Source of the DNA: Chrysolina oricalcia | Lineage: Eukaryota > Arthropoda > Insecta > Coleoptera > Chrysomelidae | NCBI GenBank assembly: GCA_944452925.2 | Contig: OX101822.2 | Coordinates: 39,195,098 to 39,259,097 of the forward strand | Direction: 5' to 3' | DNA: 64,000 nt | Translations under genes and position numbers: made by a program | Shown: in pieces, positions 1 to 11,345 of the stretch | Layout of the letters: each line of letters starts with the position of its first letter | Numbering within the stretch: the first letter of the stretch is position 1 | Notes under the pieces: model-generated | Databases searched by the model: none | Told to the model about the DNA's origin: nothing | What the model saw: only the letters and a program-made list of their open reading frames with translations

Positions 1-980
1 TCACTTTTAGGCAAATGGAATGTTGACTTTTAGGTTGAGTATGGATGAGCCTAACTGATGTCAAATGCTTATTTGTCAATTCAGTTGTCCAAAGAAAATA
101 TGAAGGAAAATATGACCATATACCATCGTAACTACGCCACTGGTTTACGAAAATTGAAAATTATAACTTCAAATTATCACGTTGATAAACCTTGATTAGT
201 GCACCAAGTTTAAATTTTTTTTCTCCAGGAGTTTTAGAGAAAATGAAATTAATCCGAATTTTTTTCGCACTTTTGACACCCTGTATCTCAGAGGGTTTAG
301 GACATACCTTGATAGGAACTTTTCATCTCAAAATGAGGCAAGGAATCTGTAGTCGGAGTTTGTCGGTCTTATTCTGACTCACCCTGTATATATCTTACAG
401 TAACTTCATTATAAAATATGTAATTACAACTAATAAGAAATGTGTGATCAGAATATCAACTGATTCTTTATGATTGAATGTTCTGTTCAGTGACCAGTAA
501 GAAACACATTACTCTTTTGGTTTACCAACACTCAATTGAAATTGAAAAAAGAACAAAAGAAGAATTCTACTAATTCTAATTGCATTTAACATTAATGAAA
601 ATAATCTATCCTAATAGATACATGACATCAGCAGTGATAAAAACCGTATTAGATTTTGAAAAACATCACATAATGGCCGGCTGCATTTTCGAATAATACC
701 TATCATGGAAAGGCAAGGAAAGGCGAAATAAAATTACTTCAGCTTGAAATCTGGAAGTTGTTCTCCAAGGTTCCAAGACTTGCATCAGCAACCCCATTTA
801 ATTTACGATCAGTACTGAAAGCATCACAGCAAAGATGCAATTGTCGTGATTTTGTAAACCTTAGTGAGAATCATTTCAGTTATAGTTTCGTTATAAATAA
901 TACAGTAAGATTCGTGCATGAATCTATCACACCTCATAGCCGTTTCGTCCTTTTGAAAGGCACCAAATTCTTGAGCAATA
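1..980. other. Non-coding, repeat-derived sequence
   Basis: No credible gene is visible; the short open frames have no recognisable motif. Around 192-390 the text carries the motif CACCCTGTAT twice (near 279 and 378), an ending shared by many short interspersed elements in this window, so this part is probably an old mobile-element remnant. Confidence 0.4.
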
Positions 981-1712
981 TACAGTGTGTCCCACTTTGA
1001 GCAGCCATACCCTCATATTTCGTTGAGCATGAAATAATTCGAAATTTTCTTTGACTCAAGTTGTAGTACTCGGAAATACCAACCTTTATGTTTATGGAAC
1101 CTTTGTATATCCATTTTCCACGGTTAACTACGACCAAATGAAAAGTGAAAAATTGGGAAAAACATACTAGGCATTTTTTTATCGCAAAAATAACACCTGA
1201 TTCTGTTTCAGAACACCTTAAAACCCCCAAATCTCAATGCTTGAATCATTTGAATATACAGGGTATCATCTGTAGCTGGTATCATTATCAACTCTAATCC
1301 ATAAATAATGCTTGGAAAGTTTCCAAAATGTCTTCTCTTTTCACAAAATTCCCAAAAATATTTAATTAATACTTTAAAAAATAGCCAAATATCACTTTTC
1401 CAAGGCTAACTCTGATCAGAATGAATGATACCCTGTATATTCAAATGATTCAAGCATTGAGATTTGGGGGTTTTAAGATGTTCTGAAACAGAATCTGGTG
1501 TTATTTTTGCGATAAAAAATGTCTAGTATGTTTTTCCCAATTTTTCACTTTTCATTTTGTCGTAGTTAGCCGTGGAAAATGGATATACAAAGGTTACGTA
1601 AACATAAAGGTAGGTATTTCCGAGTACTACAACTTGAGTCAAAGAAAATTTCGAATTATTTCATGCTCAACGAAATATGAGGGTGTGGCTGCTCAAAGTG
1701 GGACACACTGTA
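981..1712. mobile_element. Fold-back MITE, copy 1 (TA target site)
   Basis: Two arms of about 280 bp (983-1262 and 1432-1710) are reverse complements with few mismatches and enclose about 170 bp of unique core. The outer ends read CAGTGTGTCCC and GGGACACACTG, each next to TA, which fits a TA target-site duplication as in Tc1/mariner-type elements. There is no coding capacity; the open frame on the minus strand is only the arm. The same arms recur at 11346-12019, where the core lies in the opposite orientation relative to the window. This is a non-autonomous element probably moved by a mariner-like transposase encoded elsewhere. Confidence 0.85.
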
Positions 1713-2202
1713 GAACCGAGAGATGTTTTATTTTTTGATTTATTCCTGCTTTAAAGTGCTATGACGGATAGTCAGAAATCAATTAATTGAGCATTTTTGA
1801 AAGAAAAATAAGTTTCAGTGTTATACGAGTTAAAAATATTATTCAGAATTTCTGTAACTTTTTTGTCGACTTTTCGACTTTTCATAGATCTGATAGTTTT
1901 CGAACAAAAAAATAAATCATAATATATTGTAGCGTTCATTTTGCCGCTACATTATCAAAGCTAATTTAATGGTGAGAGAATTGCAACCTTTTACGCTGCT
2001 ACAGCTACCGCATAGCAGATTGCGCTGTCATTATAAATGTTGTTTAATGTTCCCTATTTTGATTCTTTTTATTTTGGGTAATATTATTACAGGAATCTGT
2101 CTGCTGCGTATGTCATAGAATCTTACTCGACAAGGACAGTTGGCAACAATGATTTCAGAGGTGTTTCATTAAATCATTTTGGAAAACAATATTTCCTGTA
2201 AA
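1713..2202. other. No feature recognised
   Basis: AT-rich sequence without a persuasive reading frame, splice-site pair or repeat that I could place. Confidence 0.4.
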
Positions 2203-2280
2203 TAAATATATCACAATAGGCCATTGGCCGTAGTGGAGGGCCTGATACGGGCCCACTCAGGTTCAAAGCTAAATATATCA
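2203..2280 (+). repeat. 56-bp LINE ORF1 scrap flanked by 11-bp direct repeats
   Basis: Positions 2214-2266 match 5117-5169 (the 3' part of ORF1 of the LINE at 4.1-10.6 kb) with about three differences. The scrap is bracketed by the direct repeat TAAATATATCA at 2203-2213 and 2270-2280, which looks like a target-site duplication. It is an internal piece of the LINE, containing neither end, so ordinary 5'-truncated insertion does not explain it; template switching or repair-patch insertion would. Confidence 0.7.
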
Positions 2281-2667
2281 TAGGGTAATGCTCTATTTAG
2301 AAATTTGAGAGATATGCTGAACTTTTGCTGGTTTCGTGGAAATTGCAATATGGATGAAATCTACTTTATCTATCCGATTGGGATAAATCACACAAAACAT
2401 TCTTTTCATTAGCTTGAGTACTTGCCATGGTTACCTTTCCGATATTCAAGGAAATCCATAGAAAAACGTACTGTACGTTAAAGAAATATTAGTGGCCAAC
2501 CATAGATGTCGCTACCTTTTTAGGTTTTGTTTGTTCAAACCTGGTCAGGATTATGAGGATTATGAGGAAGGAAGGAATTGAATCGCCATTCTGGGGCACT
2601 CGACCAACTATGTCGACGGCATTCATGTGACAGTTTTGTGAGATCCTTAATCTTTGGAGAGGAGATT

Positions 2668-2712
2668 ATGTCGAATTTTGTGATGTCGAATTTTGTGATG
2701 TCGAACTTTGTG
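2668..2712. repeat. 15-bp tandem triplication
   Basis: The unit ATGTCGAATTTTGTG occurs three times in a row, the third with one change. It lies in a GC-richer stretch (about 2535-2870) whose open frames on both strands have no recognisable homology; that stretch may be the 3' region of a retroelement, but this is only a guess. Confidence 0.7.
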
Positions 2713-2971
2713 ATAATATCCATGCCCGTGGCAGATATGGCTTTCGGGACCAGTACTCCCAATATGTGGTGAAGTATTTTAGAGGGGCTCAGCGGATGAA
2801 GGCAGATTTCATTGCTTGGGACCTGCGGTCAGCCATGTTGGGTTGCCAGTTGTCTCCTCCAAGCATGGAGTAATTTAGTTATTTAATTTTTTTAATAACC
2901 CTCCGAGGGAGGTTAATTTCAAATCCATTCCATTTCGCCAGCAATTGAAACAGCATTTCTTTCTTTCACAG

Positions 2972-3156
2972 GGCCGTTTGTTAATGTGATATTCACATTT
3001 TATTATGAATACAATATATTGTTGGATGGATACTTCCATAATGGCGATTTATTAAATGGATATTGGGTGGACCCACCTTGTGCAGAAAATGCCTGTCGTA
3101 GACAAGTACACATATTGAATAGTTTGGTTATTCTTCATGGTATGGTTAGCACCTAG
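2972..3156 (+). pseudogene. Possible exon remnant, unrecognised protein
   Basis: A pyrimidine-rich tract ending in CACAG precedes an open stretch of about 60 codons (2972-3153) with a cysteine-containing segment (PPCAENAC) and a TAG stop at 3154. I do not recognise the family. It may be a decayed exon or a mobile-element coding scrap; a chance open frame cannot be excluded. Confidence 0.2.
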
Positions 3157-3252
3157 CTCATGCCAAGAGCATTCATGGATATAATTTGGAGCACTGTCTT
3201 CCAGGAATAGGAGACACACCAGGATCTTTCGAAAACAGGCATTTCTTTTCAA

Positions 3253-4140
3253 TTTTATTACTTAACTATAAATTTAACAATTATGAATTGATCATACATT
3301 TTATTTAGGTATATATAATGCTGTACAGCATACGCACAGTACTGAGCGAACGCTTTCAATAACTATTTAAATAATATTGAATACTACTAGTTTTGGGCAC
3401 AATAATCCCAAATTTCAATCGATTCACAACTTCATATCAAACTTTTCATTAGAATACTAGTTATTCGAATCAATTTCAACATTTGTCACTTTTCTAAAAC
3501 ATTTCACTAAGTATTAACTATTGATGGCACAGCCAGAGTCTATTTGACTCCTATATTTGAATTTGCTATACTATACTATTTTTTTAGGGTATTTTATGGG
3601 AAAAATATATGTATATATAGAAAGGGGAACTTGTGTATCACTTTTCTACTTTTCAGGTCTTCGACAGTCTGGTCCAGTCATATCAATCATAAATTAAATT
3701 AATTTAAAGTTCAGAGAGACCTTGAGCTCTAATTTGCATCTTTTTGAGATTTAAGAAAATAATTTTCTCTTTTGATCAATATTCTATATTTTTAATTCTT
3801 GGCTTAAACGGGATGATTTTTTCATATACGTTTGTAGTTCAAGTGACGCCCAGTTTAGGTTTATTTTTAAAAATATTCATAATTAAACCACTTCAATTTC
3901 TCAGAATAAACACTTCAACTCATCCCTACATGCTCTACCTACTACCATGCTAACGGTATTGTACATTTTATTCTACTGAGAGGAAAAAAAGGTTACGGTA
4001 TGGCAAAAGATTCTGGGAGAATCGGATGTTTTTCCTTCTGATGGCTAGAAGTCATTAGCTGAAAAGTTCAGGAATATGAACTTCCACACAGATATTTTTC
4101 TATTTCTCTCATTACGAAAGAGTTTTGAAAAAAAATTCTA
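3253..4140. other. No feature recognised
   Basis: AT-rich filler upstream of the large LINE. Its last part may include the LINE's 5' untranslated region, whose start I could not fix because no target-site duplication was found. Confidence 0.4.
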
Positions 4141-4146
4141 AAAAAA

Positions 4147-5213
4147 TTGAGAGAAAATGTTCGGAATGCAAGTAGTCTTAAGAGACCATCCAAAACCGCA
4201 GCCGAACCAGGAAGTCCACTAGGGACTCCCAGGCCTTGCGTCGCGAACCGGAAATTTGGTCGAGACAGGCGAGGGGACCTGAAGCAAGGAAAGCCAGGAG
4301 GCAGGAGAAGATTCTTGCGAGGCCTTCAATTATACTTCCGACTGCGCCAGTGGAGGCGAGGGACGTCAGACCTAACGGGAACCACCTTGAGGGGACTTCA
4401 GGGTCTGGGCGCTCCAGGCCGCCCCAGCATGGTCATGGGGGTGTGAGAAAGAGGCATCGGGAGAAGGAGACTTCACCAGATTGGCCCTCCGAAAGTGGCA
4501 AAGAGGGTAGAAAGTCTCGGCCTACTGGCCAGTGAGCGAACGTCTCACCTCTTCTAAGGGGAGAGACAGCAGTTACGGGTCAGGGGGAAGGGACCCAAAA
4601 CACCCCAATAGCTTCTTACAGCCCGGCCGTGAAGAGAGAGATGCAGGTCGTGATCAGAACCGATCGGGAGGACCTGATAGAGCAGATGTTCCGGACCATG
4701 GAGGGCCCTGAAGGGGGACCCCGAGGACCGGAACTGCGCTTCAGGAACTCCGGCGTCGTGGAACCAGGGTGGTTTTTAATGACCGGCCAAAACCAAACGT
4801 CGCTGCAGTGGCTCCTTAGTGGCTGCACTGCACCGGTCATAGCGGGCGTCACATTCAGGGCGGTGCCCTCAGCAAACGCTCCGTGGCCGGTAAGGATCGG
4901 CATCTGGTTAAGGGGCCAAGAAGTTGACCTCCCGAGGTTGACGCGGGTGCTGAGCATCCAGAACCGTTCTCTGAACGTGGAGAGGCACCTGGAAACAACG
5001 GCAGGAGAGGCAGGAGGGTGGCTCCTAACCTTCATGGTTAGCCAAGAGACTGCTCAGGCCTTGGAAGAGCAAGGTATAACGCTCTACTACGAGTTAGTTA
5101 CCGTGACGGTGAGCCACAATAGGCCATTGGCTGCAGTGGAGGGCCTGATACGGGCCCACTCACGTTCAATCCTAACCTACCGTGACGGTACGCAGAGTGT
5201 CGCCAGGGTATAA
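4147..5213 (+). pseudogene. LINE ORF1 (DUF4780-like), broken
   Basis: The first part (4147-4535) encodes a basic, Arg/Pro/Gly-rich leader in shifting frames and ends at a stop. The second part (4629-5213, 194 codons) is one open frame resembling the DUF4780 domain of insect LINE ORF1 proteins: it opens with a VVIRTD strand and later shows the WLLSGC and FRAVPSANAPWPVRIGIWL stretches. In such elements ORF1 is an RNA-binding partner of the ORF2 polymerase in the retrotransposition particle. The frame breaks between the two parts and the lack of a clear single start mark it as non-functional. The last part of this ORF was copied to 2214-2266. Confidence 0.7.
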
Positions 5214-5293
5214 GCCAGGCTTCTCCAGGCAGAACGGAGGTCCCTTGGATAAGACAGGGAAGGGACCACCCCAATCCAAAAGAGATGACGCAA

Positions 5294-5580
5294 TGGCGAA
5301 GTTGAAGGTAGGCCAAATCAACCTGCAGCACAGTATGGATGCAACCGGGAAACTGGAAAGCATCCTAACTGCTAATTCTGAGATAGTTTCAATACAAGAA
5401 CCATACGTTCACAGGAAGAAGGTGAGGGGTTTAAGAGAAAGCGGCTACCAGCTACTCGTAGGCAAGGCAGCCTGAGAGAAAGCACCAAGAACGGCGATCC
5501 TGGCGTCCAGAGACCTCGAAGTGGTCCATGTATCGCAGCTGGGGACCAGGGACGCTACAGTTGCCGTCTTGGAAATCAAG
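5294..5580 (+). pseudogene. LINE ORF2, N-terminal part of APE-type endonuclease
   Basis: The translation begins MAKLKVGQINLQHS, the usual start of APE-like endonucleases in LINE ORF2 (the N of QINLQ is the metal-site Asn), followed by SIQEPYVHR, which supplies the catalytic-region Glu. A stop near 5473 interrupts the frame, after which the protein can be followed to LEIK at 5580, where another LINE is inserted. The domain resumes at 8147. The endonuclease would nick target DNA to prime reverse transcription; this copy is dead. Confidence 0.75.
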
Positions 5581-8146
5581 GTAAGAGTAAAGTAAGTAAA
5601 GTAAAGTAATTTATTCAGGTTAAATACAAATATCTTACATCAATATGAATTGGTTAATTAAAATTAAGTTATATGTGGCCAGGCTGAGCTACCTAATCGA
5701 GGATTGAATTGTAGTCATCAGCTTGGGTAGATTTGTTAAATAAAATACATATTCATAGCCTATTCTACAACATAAATTAATTGTCAACTGCAAGGTGAAA
5801 CTGGGTGAGAGCGATAGAAAGAGAAAGAAAAAGAGAGAGAGAGAGAGAGATGTGCTTGAATGAATTTTCACCTCAGGAGGAAATTTGAATGTTGGAGATG
5901 ATCTTCAATCAGTATCGAATATGATTTTCAGTTTATTATAATAAGTAAGAACAAATTCTTTCATTCTGGATTTCATTTTGTGTTTATTAGACAATAGTCT
6001 TATTTCCTGTGGAACTTGGTTGAACAGTTTTGGGCCAATATAGGATACAAATCTCTGTGTATGGGTTAATCTACAGAGGGAAATATTTAGGTTTTTTTGG
6101 GTTTTGTGCGAGTGTTGTGGTCATGATTTATAGATGGGGTTATGTTTTTTTGCGTCCATATGAGGCAGTGAAATATATATAATTTTCTTATTCCTAGCAA
6201 ACCAGTTTCTTTGTAAAGTGCCTCAGTGGAGTATCTTCGGTCTTTCTTTAAGATAATTTTGAAGATTGTGTTTTGCGTAACTTCGATATATAATACAGTA
6301 TCTAAGAATAGATTCTACCAATGAGTTATAAATGGTTAATAGAAGTTTGATGTTGTTGAGGTTTTGGAGCTGATACAGTTTGTATATTAGTTTTCTGAGT
6401 CTTATGACCGTGTGATCAGTTTGAACTACCCATCGTAGATGCTGGTCTACATACACACCCAGGTATTTGATGTCCTCTACCTCTTCAATAACCGAGCAGC
6501 AACATGGATTTAAGTTTTGACATCCGTTTTTATGTACGGTTAGAGTGTTTTTAGAAGGTTGATCTTTTTTAGTGGTAGAGAATGTTATAAATTTTGTTTT
6601 ACCCACATTAAGGCTTAGGAGACTTGTATTCAGCCAGATGTATATATTTTTAAGTACTAGTTCAGCTTTCTGGTAAACATTATCCCAGGAATCCGCATTG
6701 AATAAGAGTGCCGTGTCGTCTGCGTACGATATTATTATGTCATTACTGTGTCCAATGTTATAAATACTATTGATATACACCAAAAATAGTATGGGACCCA
6801 ACACTGTTCCCTGTGGTACGCCCATTATGACAGGTAATGGATAACTAAGTTCATTATCGATCTTTACCCTCTGTTCCCTATTTGATAAATAATTATCAAA
6901 TTATTGAAGTGTAAGACCCCTAACTCCCATATTTTCTAAACGGTTCAATAAGATTTTATGGTTGACAGTGTCAAAGGCTTTAGCTAAGTCTAGAAATACC
7001 GCTAGACATTTCTTTTCATTATTGAAGTTGTTCCAAATGTTGTGAGTTAGTTGAAAAACAGCATTTTCTGTTGACCTCTGAAACCGTATTGACAGCCCGA
7101 TAATATATAATTTTTTTCCAAAAAAAACTAGTCTATTTTTTAGGCTTTTCTCGAAGATTTTGGCAAAGTTGTTGATTATGGTGATTGGTCTATAGTTAGT
7201 GGCAAGCTTTTTATCTCCAGATTTGAAGATGGGGGTCGTAAATGAATTTTTGAATGCAGCTGGTACATGTCCCTTCAAGAAGCACAAGTTAATGATGTGA
7301 CAGAGAGGAGTCAGGAAGAAAGAGATATTTTTTAATGAATTTCACGGACAAACCGTCAGGTCCTGAGGAGCTGTTATTTTTGAGGGAAGTTATTATGTTA
7401 ACGATTTCCTGTTTAGTTACTGGGGTTAGGAAAAGTAAATCTCTCATAATTGACATGTTTTTTTCTGGAGGAGAGTCAAGTTGTCGGTCAATATTATCGG
7501 CCATTTGTTATCCTATGTTTGCGAAGAAGTGATTTGCTTTTTCTTTATTATTAGAAATATTTTTTCCATTTTCGTTCATTATGGTATATTTTTTTGTGCC
7601 TTTAGAGTCCGAGTTGGTCATTTCATCAATATTTTGCCAAATTTTTCTATAATCAGTTTGGGCATCTTGGATCTTATTTATCTAATAATTATATTTATGA
7701 TTTTTAATAAGTCGGTTGAGGTTGTTTCTGTAGTTTTTATATTCTAAGTGACGGTCATTTGAGTAATGTTTCTTTAATATTTCTTTTAGTTTGTCTCTAT
7801 ACCTTATTGATGTTAGAAGTCCTGTGGTCATCCAAGGTTTTAGTTTAGAGTTCAAATTTCGTTTATTCGAAACTGAGTGCATAACTCATTATATTTGTTG
7901 ATCTTATCTATGAAGAGATCATAAGCATCCTCTGGTTCATCTGCAACGAGTATATCGTCCCACTTTTCTTTTTCAAAAATGTTTTGTAATTTTTTTTGAT
8001 TTATGAATGTGTTTGTAGTTTTGATGGTATTTTGGTTTGGATTAGATGAATCTGATAGGAATTTTATAGAGAGCATGATGGTGTAATGGTCAGTTAAATT
8101 TGTTTTATAAATATATGATTTCAAAGACAGTTTGTCTAAAGTTCGT
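5581..8146 (-). mobile_element. CR1/Jockey-like LINE inserted in the ORF2 of another LINE
   Basis: A 5'-truncated LINE lying on the minus strand. Its 3' end is at about 5581, where the plus strand reads a GTAAA-type repeat (a microsatellite tail when read on the minus strand). Its 5' break is near 8146, inside its own endonuclease (TDHYTIML). The host reading frame is cut between LEIK (5580) and GIKHRVIVGSVYLPY (after 8147); similar AATCAA motifs on both sides (5574 and 8155) may be a short target duplication. A (GA)n run lies at about 5835-5850 in its 3' region. Confidence 0.8.
6223..8146 (-). pseudogene. LINE endonuclease C-term, linker and reverse transcriptase
   Basis: Read on the minus strand: the endonuclease end (TNLTDHYTIML), a linker of about 200 residues, then RT with the fingers motif NYRPITIIN, the palm motif FLDLAKAFDTVNH, GVPQGTVLGPILF, the catalytic SYADDT, and the downstream KYLGV primer-grip region. 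The RT core is recognisable and its YADD is intact. The coding sequence is split over at least five frames (7852-8146, 7682-7882, 7289-7504, 6901-7287, 6223-6825), so it is inactive. It resembles the fragment at 42377-42894, suggesting the same family. Confidence 0.8.
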
Positions 8147-10459
8147 TTGTCAGGAATCAAACATAGGGTAATAGTGGGAAGCGTGTATCTACCATACGAT
8201 GATGCGCACTTGCCTCCTACTAAGGAATTATTGAAGATAGTAAGGTATAGTAAGGAACATGGTTTACGCATGATATTGGGGTGCGACGCAAACGCGCATA
8301 TCACGATGTGGGGCAACACTATTTGAATATCTAGCAACGACCAGTTTGGAGATACTGAATAGGGGGACGGAATCAACGTTCGTCAACCGCATCGGACAGG
8401 AAGTGGTTGACGTTACGATGAGAGATGATTAGGTGATATTACAAACTGGAGATTTCGGAAGACATATCGATGTCAGATCACCGAATGATAAGGTTTAATG
8501 TCTACGCTGAAGCAAAGGTTGAAGGTCTCTCAGGACTGTCAAGGGATCAGGCAGAGAATTTCTCGGAGGAACAACTAGATCAGGAAGTGGAAGAACTAGG
8601 AATAACAATGACCAAAGCATTTGAAGAGGCATGTCCTTTGAGAATGACCCCAAAGCGCCGGGTTCGCTGGTGGAATCAGTCGCTGAAGGGCCTGAGAAAA
8701 GTGACCAGAAATGCTCATAACCAAGCCATTAAGGAGGGCAACGAGGATACGTGGGAAAACTACAAAACCGCGAAAAGGGAGTTCAAGAAGGAGTTAAGAA
8801 AAAGTAAAATAGCTAGGAGGTCTTACAGTGGGGAAAACAATTCCCTAACGGAATCCGCCAGGCTCATGAGAATCCTGAGCAACGAGACAAAAGGTTCCAT
8901 AATAACCTTGAAGAAACCAGATGGGACATGGACAACTTCCGCCGAAGATTCGCTCAGATATCAGCTGGCAGTACACTTTCCGGGTAGTGTCGGAGAAGAC
9001 CAAGGGGCTCTGCCAACACACCAGGGGACTGTCATCTGGCAGAGAGGGTCGTTACGTTCGAGTGTTTTTCGATGAGAAAGGTGTATTTGACAAGGCAAAA
9101 ACAGCGACAATAGAGGCAGCACTAATGGCCAAAGGAATACCTCACTAGATGGTCAGCTGGGTTGTATCGTCGCTTACGAGGAGAAATGTCGAGGTATCCC
9201 AAGGTGACATCAGACTGGAAATCGAGCTGGGGGGGCTGCCCTCAGGAAAGCCGCCTCTCCCCCCATCTGTGGTGCTTAGTAATGGATGAATTCCTGGGAA
9301 AACTCGCAGATCAATGTATCGAGGCGCAGGCATACGCGAACGATGATCCTATTCACCAAACGTAGGAAAAAAGATGGATTCAGGCCACCTATCATGTTTG
9401 GGCAAGAGCTGGAGCTATTCCAGTTGGTCCTGGACTCCAAACTTTCATGGAAGCCGCAAGTAGATAGGGTTATTCAAAAGTCGGTAGCAATCCTATGGCA
9501 ATTGCTGGGAATATTAGGAAGCAATTGGAACATCAATCCAGAGATCATTCGCTGGCTATATACGGCAGTCGTAAGATCAAAGATCCATTATGGGTCAGCC
9601 GTGAGGTGGCCAGGTGCACAGAGCAGCATAATAGGCCGAAAACTTAGCAAGGTCCAGAGGTTGGCCTGTTTGGTAATAACGGGCGCAATGAGAACGACTC
9701 CAACCGCAGTGCTGGAGGTACTGCTGAGGCTGCCACCGCTCCCAGTCTGGATCAAGAAGGAGGCAATGGCAGCCAATTCGAGGATGCGAAACTCGGGAGT
9801 CTGGGTCAACAAAGGAGCGGTTATGGGTCATGCGGAAATCGTGAAGAGGGCGGAGCAGGATATCCCGATCTCTGCCCTCAGCGCTTGTACAGGAATGCGG
9901 AGATGCGCTCGAGAAGCTAGCTGAAACGAAGGAATTCCATCTGGTATGGGTGCGCGGAAACGAGGTGGCAGACGGACTTGCCAGATCCGGACCCGTAACG
10001 CCGTTTTTTGCACCGGAGCCTATACTAAGCATAGCAAGAAGCCAGACCTCTTCAGCCCTCGAAGAGTGGGCGAAAGAAGAGCTGAATAAACTTTGGAGGG
10101 ATAACACCGGCTGGAGCCAGTCGAAAAATTTCGTGGCCGGCTCCAATAAGTCAAGGACGACATGGCTCTTAGGCAGAAACCGCCAAGCACAACGCCTCCC
10201 TATAGGAATACTGACAGGACACAACAAGTTAGACAGACACCTATCACTTATAGGTATAGAAGACATCCCCACTAGCCACAAATGCGAAGGAGACGCAGAA
10301 AATTCATCGCACTTCCTCGACGAGTGTGAGGCATACGGGAGGCTGAGATTTGGAACCTTCGGAGTTTATAAACTCCAACAAAATGGACTAATCGACTTGG
10401 ATTGGTCGGACATACTGTCCTTCATTGGGAGGTCACAAAGGTTCAAAAAGGAAGACTAG
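8147..10459 (+). pseudogene. LINE ORF2 remainder: endonuclease end, RT pieces, RNase H end
   Basis: The endonuclease resumes with VGSVYLPYD, ILGCDANAH and SDHRMIRF, the expected conserved blocks. A linker (8470-8990) leads into a deleted RT: the fingers are missing, then FFDEKGVFD, GCPQESRLSPHLWCLVMDE and a damaged catalytic box (AYANDDP where AYADD is expected) follow in different frames. Thumb and connection are at 9400-9800. RNase H keeps only its C-terminal GNEVADGLARSG segment (about 9955), followed by a Cys/His region (HKC then SHFLDEC) typical of the end of these ORF2 proteins. Frameshifts, deletions and the altered catalytic motif make it a clear pseudogene. Confidence 0.8.
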
Positions 10460-10562
10460 GAGGATGAATGTAGATAAGTGGAGAACAGGAGATGGCAAAA
10501 AGGGTACATGCGGGCCTACTTGCTTGGCTGCGGTTGCGGCCCCCTCAAAGAACTACTACTAC

Positions 10563-10712
10563 TACTTCACTCGGGTTTGAAGCCCGTCGTTTTTTGGAAT
10601 TTCTTCCTGACGTTTCGCCAGCGCAAGTAGCTGGCTTCTTCAGAGGCTTATAAATCGTGAATAATATCGGATAAATGAAGATTCCGTCTCCGGAAATTGT
10701 ATTCATTCTGAC
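10563..10712 (-). ncRNA. Hammerhead-ribozyme-like repeat, copy 1
   Basis: Read on the minus strand, the core has CTGAAGA (10643-10637), a perfect 6-bp stem II (GCTGGC 10635-10630 with GCCAGC 10622-10617), then GAAAC (down to about 10612) and a stem III pairing CGTC with GACG. AAGCC before CTGAAGA can pair with GGCTT after stem III to form stem I. This is type I hammerhead order. The cleavage-site UH expected after stem III is missing, so this copy is probably inactive. It lies directly after the ACT tail of the LINE and is the inverted partner of 13340-13490. Hammerhead motifs are known from Penelope-like elements and some insect satellites. Confidence 0.6.
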
Positions 10713-10864
10713 TCTTATCAGGAATAGGTCCAACAACAGGTAGAATTAGATAGATAATAAAAAATTCCACTAGAACACCAAATTTCATGAATGAATCTTA
10801 ATTTTCAGGGCCGAATATTCTTTTTTTTCGAGGTAAAAAACTGAAAAAAAAATGCAATTTTTTG

Positions 10865-11345
10865 AGACAGCACTGGATTCGTGACTTTTACAAATGGTTC
10901 ATTTTGAAATTTTGTTGAAATTCGTCAATCAATGAAAAAGTTATGGGAGAATTGAATTTAAAAATGTCCAAAATTCGGAATATATCACTGAATTCAGGGA
11001 GTCTCAAAATATCACTGATCAGAATTTCATCGAAATCTATTAATAAATAATAATAAAAAAATCATTGAATAAAATGATATTTTCATGAAATTCCATCAAC
11101 ATATCTTTCAAATTTTGTTATCCTGTAATTTTCTTATTTATAAATAGATATTGATGAAATTCTAAACAGTGATATTTTGAGACTTCCTGGTGTATTCAAA
11201 ATTTTGATGAGAGTTCTTAAATTCAATTGGTGGGTTGATTAAACGGCATATTTTTAAAATTTCATTTTCCTATAACTTTCTCATTGATGGACGAGTTTCA
11301 ACAAACTTTCGAAAAGAACTATTATAAAATGTCGCGAATCCAGTG
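10865..11345. mobile_element. Second type of fold-back MITE
   Basis: Arms of roughly 200 bp (about 10865-11050 and 11134-11345) are imperfect reverse complements. Outer pairs include the CACTGGATTCG(T/C)GAC block and inner pairs include GTCTCAAAATATCACTG. About 85 bp of AT-rich loop lies between. No coding sequence. It directly abuts the truncated fold-back at 11346, so one element probably inserted at, or recombined with, the edge of the other. Confidence 0.7.

Larger units (their letters stand above)
4147..10560 (+). mobile_element. Degenerate RNase H-bearing LINE (LOA/I-like), interrupted by another LINE
   Basis: A non-LTR retrotransposon with ORF1 (4147-5213), ORF2 endonuclease (5294-5580 and 8147 onward), reverse transcriptase and RNase H C-terminal region (to 10459), then a short 3' region ending in an ACT-repeat tail near 10560. 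GC content is clearly higher than in the flanks. A second, opposite-strand LINE sits at 5581-8146 inside the endonuclease. Internal deletions remove most of the RT fingers and much of RNase H. A related 3' fragment lies at 47873-48813. Assignment to the LOA/I side of LINE diversity rests on the DUF4780-type ORF1 plus RNase H; the exact clade is uncertain. Confidence 0.85.

Noticed and set aside
3052..3252. Minus-strand frame with Cys and Trp residues considered as another lectin exon
   Set aside because: Lectin landmarks are not in the right order and no splice sites fit.
5689..5871. Ser/Leu/Phe-rich minus-strand frame
   Set aside because: It is a translation of the (GA)n microsatellite in the LINE 3' region.
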